64,000 nt of DNA, taken from the NCBI RefSeq assembly GCF_009730915.1, contig NC_052477.1, positions 1,939,699-2,003,698 on the forward strand. Direction: 5' to 3'. Shown one piece after another: positions 59,339 to 64,000 of the stretch. The first letter of the stretch is position 1; the number at the start of each line of letters is the position of its first letter. Origin of the DNA: Dioscorea cayenensis subsp. rotundata. Its lineage: Eukaryota > Streptophyta > Magnoliopsida > Dioscoreales > Dioscoreaceae. The notes below the pieces were generated by a model that worked only from the letters and a program-made list of their open reading frames with translations, did no database searches and was not told the origin of the DNA. Made by a program: the position numbers and the translations under genes.

Positions 59339-61275
59339 AACACCACCAAAGTTTGCAATATGCACAGATTCTCCCCCTAAATTTGAATATCCATAAAAAC
59401 CCCTTCCTTTTGAATACAATGATTTTTTAACCCCCAAGCATCTAATAGTGATTGATATAGTTAATTTATAATTTTTTTTGACGAAATTGTCCCTTATGTG
59501 GGAAGTTATGACAAGTGTGACAGAGTTTAACTATAATGCCCTTGGGTGCAATGAGTTTCTATTTAAAACATGAGCCTTATGTTTAAAATATGAGGTTTCT
59601 ATTTAAAATATGAGGTTCTGTTTAAAAAATAAATTTTCTGTTTAAGAAATGAGTACATGCATTACTTTTCATGCTAATATAATTTTTTTTTGTTTGTAGT
59701 TATAATTTAATCATGCTAACCTAAATTTTTCCCACAAACTTATTAAATTTTTAATGTAAATATCGTTATCTCCATATAATATAGAATAATCATCTTTATG
59801 CTTGTTCGTCTTTGTTTAACTATCGATTTTCTGTTTAATATATTGCATTTACGTTTAAAAAAGTGCTTAAATATCGTTGTTTCTATTTAAATATGTACGA
59901 GTGGCCAAGACTAATTGGTTTTTATACCCAGGATTAATTTGTCACCCAAATATTGGTTTTTCTATTTAAATATCAATGTTTCTGTTTAAAAAATGAGTTT
60001 TCTGTTTAAAATAATGAGCTTTTCGTTTAAGAAATGAGTTTTCTGTTTAAGAAATGAGGTTTTTGTTACATTTCTGTTTAAGAAATGAGTTCTCTGTTTA
60101 AGAAATGAATTCTCTGTTTAAAAAATGAGTACATGCATTACTCTTCATGCTAACCTAAATTCTTTTGTTTGTAGTTATAAGTTTGTTTGTAGTTATAATT
60201 TAATCATGCTAACCTAAATTTTTTCCACAAACTTATTAAATTTTTAATATAAATATCGTTATCTCCATATAATAAAAAACGACCATCTTTATGCTTGTTT
60301 GTCTTTGTTTAACTATCGATGTTTCTGTTTAATATATTGCATTTACGTTTAAAAAAGTGCTTAAATATCATTGTTTCTATTTAAATATATACGAGTGGCC
60401 AAGATTAATTGGTTTTTATACCCATGATTAATTTATCATGTAAATATTGATTTTTCTGTTTAAATATAAATGTTTCTGTTTAAAAAATGAGTTTTCTGTT
60501 TAAAAAAATGAGGTTTCTGTTTAAGAAATGAGTTTTCTGTTTAAGAAATGAGATTTTTGTTAGGTTTCTGTTTAAGAAATGAGTTTTATGTTTAAGAAAT
60601 GAGCTCTCTGTTTAAAGAAATAAGCTATTTGTTTAAGAAATAAGTACATGTATTACTCTTCATGCTAACCTAAATTCTTTTGTTTGTAGTTATAATGTAA
60701 TCATGCTAACCTAAATTCTTTTCCAAACTTATTAAATTTTTAATGTAAATATCGTTATCTCCATATAATAAAGAACGATCGTCTTTATGCTTCGTTGTCT
60801 TTGTTTAACTATTGATATTTTTATTTAATATATTGCGTTTACGTTTAAAAAAGTGTTTAAATATCGTTGTTTTTATTTAAATATGTACGAGTGACCAAGA
60901 TTAATTGGTTTTTATACCCAGGATTAATTTATCACGTAAATATTGATTTTTCTGTTTAAAAAATGAGTTTTCTGTTTAACAAAATGAGGTTTTTGTATAA
61001 GAAATGAGGTTTTTGTTTAAAAAAATGAGCTCTCTGTTTAAGAAATGAGCTCTCTGTTTAAGAAATGAATTATCTGTTTAAAAAATGAGTTCTCTGTTTA
61101 AGAAATGAATACATGTAAAATGAAATGCAAAAAGAATGAAAGAATGCATGTAAAAAGGTTTAAGGGCAATGATGAAATTTCATAATGCAGGGGGCAAAAA
61201 GAAAGTAAAACAATAAAAGAATGGTTGTTTGGGAGTTTTGAAATTCTTGAGGGGTAAACAGTAATTTTCCCTAAA
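59339..61275. mobile_element. repeat-rich insertion with higher-order repeats
   Basis: The ends (GGAAATTGCTAAAAACACC and the complement of GGTAAACAGTAATTTTCC) form an imperfect inverted repeat, suggesting a Mutator-like non-autonomous element. The interior is a short tandem repeat of about 18-20 bp (TTCTGTTTAAGAAATGAG and variants), organised with a roughly 330-bp spacer into three higher-order units. These begin near 59650, 60128 and 60643 (GAGTACATGCATTACT, or a variant), with a truncated fourth start near 61108. Spacers share ATTTTTAAT, TATCGTTATCTCCATATAAT and TTTAACTAT motifs. No coding capacity. The region is absent from the corresponding position of copy A (about 52450). Confidence 0.7.
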
Positions 61276-61601
61276 TTGCATCTAAAATTTTTTAAAAATT
61301 AAATAAATTATAAAAAATTATTTTTTTTAAAAAGAATTATTTAATATTTAAATTGAATCTTTATATAAATAAAATAAAATATTAACTAAATTTAAATGAT
61401 GACCCTCGAAATCTTACCTGTCAGAGCCGTGAGACGGTTCATATAGTCAACTTAAAAGACTCTGATGGCACATCAGAGTTGATGTCATCTAAATTGCACA
61501 CCCCCAATTATCTATAAATTCCGCATATATTATATTGGAAACCAAGACTAGTAAAGAGGCAGAGCTCATCAAGAGAGGTAGGGGCCAAGAAAGGAGTGAT
61601 T

Positions 61602-61948
61602 ATGGGTTCCCTCGGCCAGTTTGTTAACGCTAATTATGTGAATGCTTCAACTAACTGTGATATTCTGTTTGACACCGCAGCGAAGCTTTATGGCATCAAC
61701 CGTGAAACTGTCATAATCCAGCTGAAAAGCGAGATCTCGGCAAATTATACTTAGCACTTGGCGTGGCCGCAAGTCCAGTTGAAGGGCACAATGAAGTCAC
61801 TTGATGCAATGGGTATCCTCATATGTAATCTGCATCAAGCCTGGGCAGTGGTTCTCATCTTAAGAGATGGGGATGAAGCTGACCGCGCGAAGACGCTAGA
61901 GAAGCTCAATAACTTGGACACCATAAGGTCTAAAAAGAAGACCTTAAT
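61602..61948 (+). pseudogene. truncated paralogue of the three-exon gene
   Basis: Aligns with exon 1 of the gene at 53590. It starts MGSLGQFVNANYVNA, continues LFDTAAKLYGI and QLKSEIS, then stops at TAG near 61753 after local indels. A matching downstream stretch (LVLILRDGDE-like VVLILRDGDEADRA, then LEKLNNL) continues in another frame to the old donor site (AAG/GTCTAA). Exons 2 and 3 are missing. An in-frame ORF from 61758 into the following DNA is a by-product and is probably not translated. Confidence 0.88.
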
Positions 61949-62285
61949 TTCTTTGATTAATTTTTTTATTTATATTTTAGGAAACCTTTCTTTTGATCAA
62001 GTACTGCAACTATTGTCTTCGTCTTTTTGTATTTCTGTTTTGCAATAAATCCATAGTTTATTCATTTATTAAAAAAAATTTAATACAATCATTCATGAGG
62101 TATATACATATATACTTCTTCTATGTTAATTTCTTTTCCTCCTAAGAAGTGGCTTCTCATTCATTTTTGTGGATGAGTAGATACTTAGCCGTGGGCAATG
62201 TCAACCTTTTTGACATGTGAGAAAATTCAGCCTATTTGTTTAAAAAGAATTTTGTTTTTATATTACTCTCATGAGTAATCTTATC

Positions 62286-63010
62286 CGTTTAACATCAATT
62301 ATTAAATAGTCCAATGATATGACACTAAGGGCCCGTTTGGTAGACATGATAAGGGCCATAGGATATGATAGTTTTTTGTTTGGTGCGCCAATAGAACATG
62401 ATAATATTATCCTATTGAACCAATTTATCCTACTGGGGACATGATATTAAATCATGTGGGGGGAGTTAGGATACAAACAGGTAGATATGATAAAATTTTA
62501 AATTTACTTTTTTACCCTATTTATGGTTTATTAAACTCATTTAGGGTTTGGTTATATGCATTCTTTCCATCTTTTGATGCTTGGGACAAAAATCTTATCA
62601 ACAACTAAATAGGACACTAATTTCACTAAGTAGGGTTTTTCGCATCCGAAGTGGTTGAAGAGTTTCTCTGTCAATCTTGTGCTTGAACGGGTTATTTTTT
62701 ATCTTAATATCATTTGTTATCATGATGTGATGTATTTAATTTACTATATTTATGGATTTTTGGTTATTTTTTCTTTGTGTATGATTTTCTCCAAGAAAAT
62801 AGGTATGAAGTATAATTTTTGCAAGTTAGTGATATTATGATCTATATATTTGTGGACATTATTTATAGGTTTTTTTAATAATTTAATAGAAACTCATAAA
62901 GATACCAATAAGTAAATCATTAAGGAATTTTTTTTTTTAAAAAAAGTCCATTTTGAAAAATAATATATAATTTTATTATAAAGGATAATTTTGTCTATTT
63001 ACACACAAAG
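62286..63010. other. intergenic with a PIF-like terminus
   Basis: At 62329 GGGCCCGTTTGGTAGACATG, preceded by TAA, resembles the left end of a PIF/Harbinger (Tourist-like) MITE, similar to the one at 11379. No right end is visible in the window. The remaining AT-rich DNA holds nothing I recognise. Confidence 0.45.
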
Positions 63011-64000
63011 ACAGACAACAAACCTAAACCCAACAGAAATCACTCAAATCCACTACCAGAAACCAATAAATCCACAAGAGTTCTCTCAGCATTGAAAAAT
63101 ATTATTGAACATCAGTGAAACTAAGGATTTGTTAAATAATTTTAAGAATGGTAAACAAAGGAATCACAAGGCAAAGAGCTTTCAAAATTTTGAAACAAAC
63201 CCTACTTAAAATAGGGGTATCCAAGAAAACCCATTCCAGAATTTCTTCCCCAAAACAAATGCAACCCTACCAAGATCTTGTAGCATCTAAAGACAAAAAA
63301 AGATCAATGGAGCTAAACCCCAGCCCTTGGCTTCAAGAAAATTTCTCTCAACTTCAATCAAACCCTTATTAAAATTTTAGGGTTTTGAAAAGCCATTAGG
63401 ATTATGACACAAACCCTAATTAAAAATCAAACACAAACCCATTCCAGAAAATCTTTCCCAAAAAAATCAATCCTAAACAAAACAAAAGAAGGAAAACCCT
63501 AAAAACCCAATTCTATAGAATTTCAAAAATTAAACGTGATTCATGGAAATCAAGAAGATAAAGAAACAATCAATGAAATTAGCTATTTGGATAGCAAATG
63601 GAGCAATGGAAAACAAAGAGAGCATTAAGATTTTCATACAAAATTGCAATATGAGATTCTAGAGAACCTCAAAATTGCAATATGAGAAACTAGATAACCT
63701 CATAAGAGAAATTCCATTCCAAAACAAACATTCAATAAACCCGTGAAATCTTAAAGCATCTAAACACTAGGACAGACAACAAACCTAAGCCCAACAGAAA
63801 TCACTCAAATCCACTACAAGAAATCCATAGATTCAAAAGACTTCTCTCAACACTGAAAAATATTATTGAACATCCATGAATCTAAGAATCCATTAAATAA
63901 ATGTAGGAATGGTAAACTAAGGAATCTCAAGCAGAAAAAGCCTTCAAAATTTTCAAACAAACCCTAATTAAAACAAGCGAACCCAAGAAAACCCATTCAA
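63011..64000. repeat. tandem repeat, period 761 bp, entering from the right edge
   Basis: The sequence starting ACAGACAACAAACCTAA at 63011 recurs at 63772. About 230 bases then match with scattered differences (AACAGAAATCACTCAAATCC, AAAAATATTATTGAACATC, AAGAAAACCCATTC) until the window ends. A smaller duplication (CTCAAAATTGCAATATGAGA) lies near 63640-63700. The many AAACCC/CCCTAA words and a 74-codon open frame at 63148-63372 lack other coding support. Confidence 0.85.

Larger units (their letters stand above)
58863..62285. repeat. segmental duplication, copy B
   Basis: Direct-orientation homologue of 51626-55461. It is interrupted at about 59339-61275 by a repeat-rich insertion absent from copy A, and it lacks exons 2 and 3 and most of intron 1 of the orphan gene. 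The join of the intron deletion lies near 62207, where GTCAACCTT is followed directly by TTTGACATGTGAGAAA. Confidence 0.85.

Noticed and set aside
59480..61130. CRISPR-like array of short repeats
   Set aside because: Plant nuclear DNA, repeats are contiguous and variable with no unique spacers, and no cas genes; it is a minisatellite within a transposon-like element.
61758..62048. 96-codon open frame in copy B as an active gene
   Set aside because: It starts after the pseudogene stop, crosses the old splice donor and reads into intron DNA.

Overview
This is nuclear plant DNA from a flowering plant. The evidence is split genes with GT-AG introns, a TOC159-type chloroplast import receptor, a P-class PPR protein, a lipid-droplet REF/SRPP protein, plant-type LTR retrotransposons, Mutator/PIF/CACTA-like transposons and a tRNA-derived SINE. 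The intergenic DNA is strongly AT-rich. I cannot name the species from sequence alone; a non-grass monocot is possible but is only a guess. One assembly gap of exactly 1000 N (6219-7218) is present.

Layout. 0-16 kb is transposon-dominated: tandem repeats and a CACTA-like terminus, a Copia-type LTR, a Mutator-like MITE with perfect 9-bp target duplications, a decayed Copia element on the minus strand cut by the gap and by a long LTR, and a decayed Mutator transposase that carries a PIF/Tourist-type insertion. 16.5-18.7 kb holds an intact six-exon eIF6 gene (minus). 18.7-23.8 kb is AT-rich with one TE-like coding fragment. 23.8-27.6 kb is a PPR gene (minus), divergent from a 12-exon BTB/POZ gene at 28.1-34.8 kb (plus). 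TOC159 lies at 35.7-40.0 kb (plus) and a three-exon REF/SRPP (LDAP-like) gene with G-box/ABRE motifs at 43.5-45.9 kb (plus). 47-51.4 kb has a possible solo LTR, a TIR element with a triplicated end, and a complete 2.5-kb retrotransposon that keeps gag but has lost nearly all of pol. 51.6-62.3 kb is a local segmental duplication. Copy A contains a three-exon gene for an unrecognised 326-residue protein that I assembled from splice signals; copy B keeps only a broken first exon. The right edge (63.0-64.0 kb) enters a tandem repeat with a 761-bp period.

The conserved genes are independent housekeeping genes (ribosome biogenesis, organelle RNA metabolism, chloroplast protein import, lipid droplets, a putative ubiquitin-ligase adaptor) and do not form one pathway. 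The BTB, TOC159 and REF/SRPP genes carry seven single-base frame breaks, most of them one base too many or too few in a short homopolymer. This looks more like base-level assembly error than triple pseudogenisation. I did not find a clear novel biological system. The best candidates for something undescribed are the orphan three-exon gene with its truncated paralogue, the higher-order repeat at 59.3-61.3 kb, and the palindromic array at 52.7-53.5 kb.
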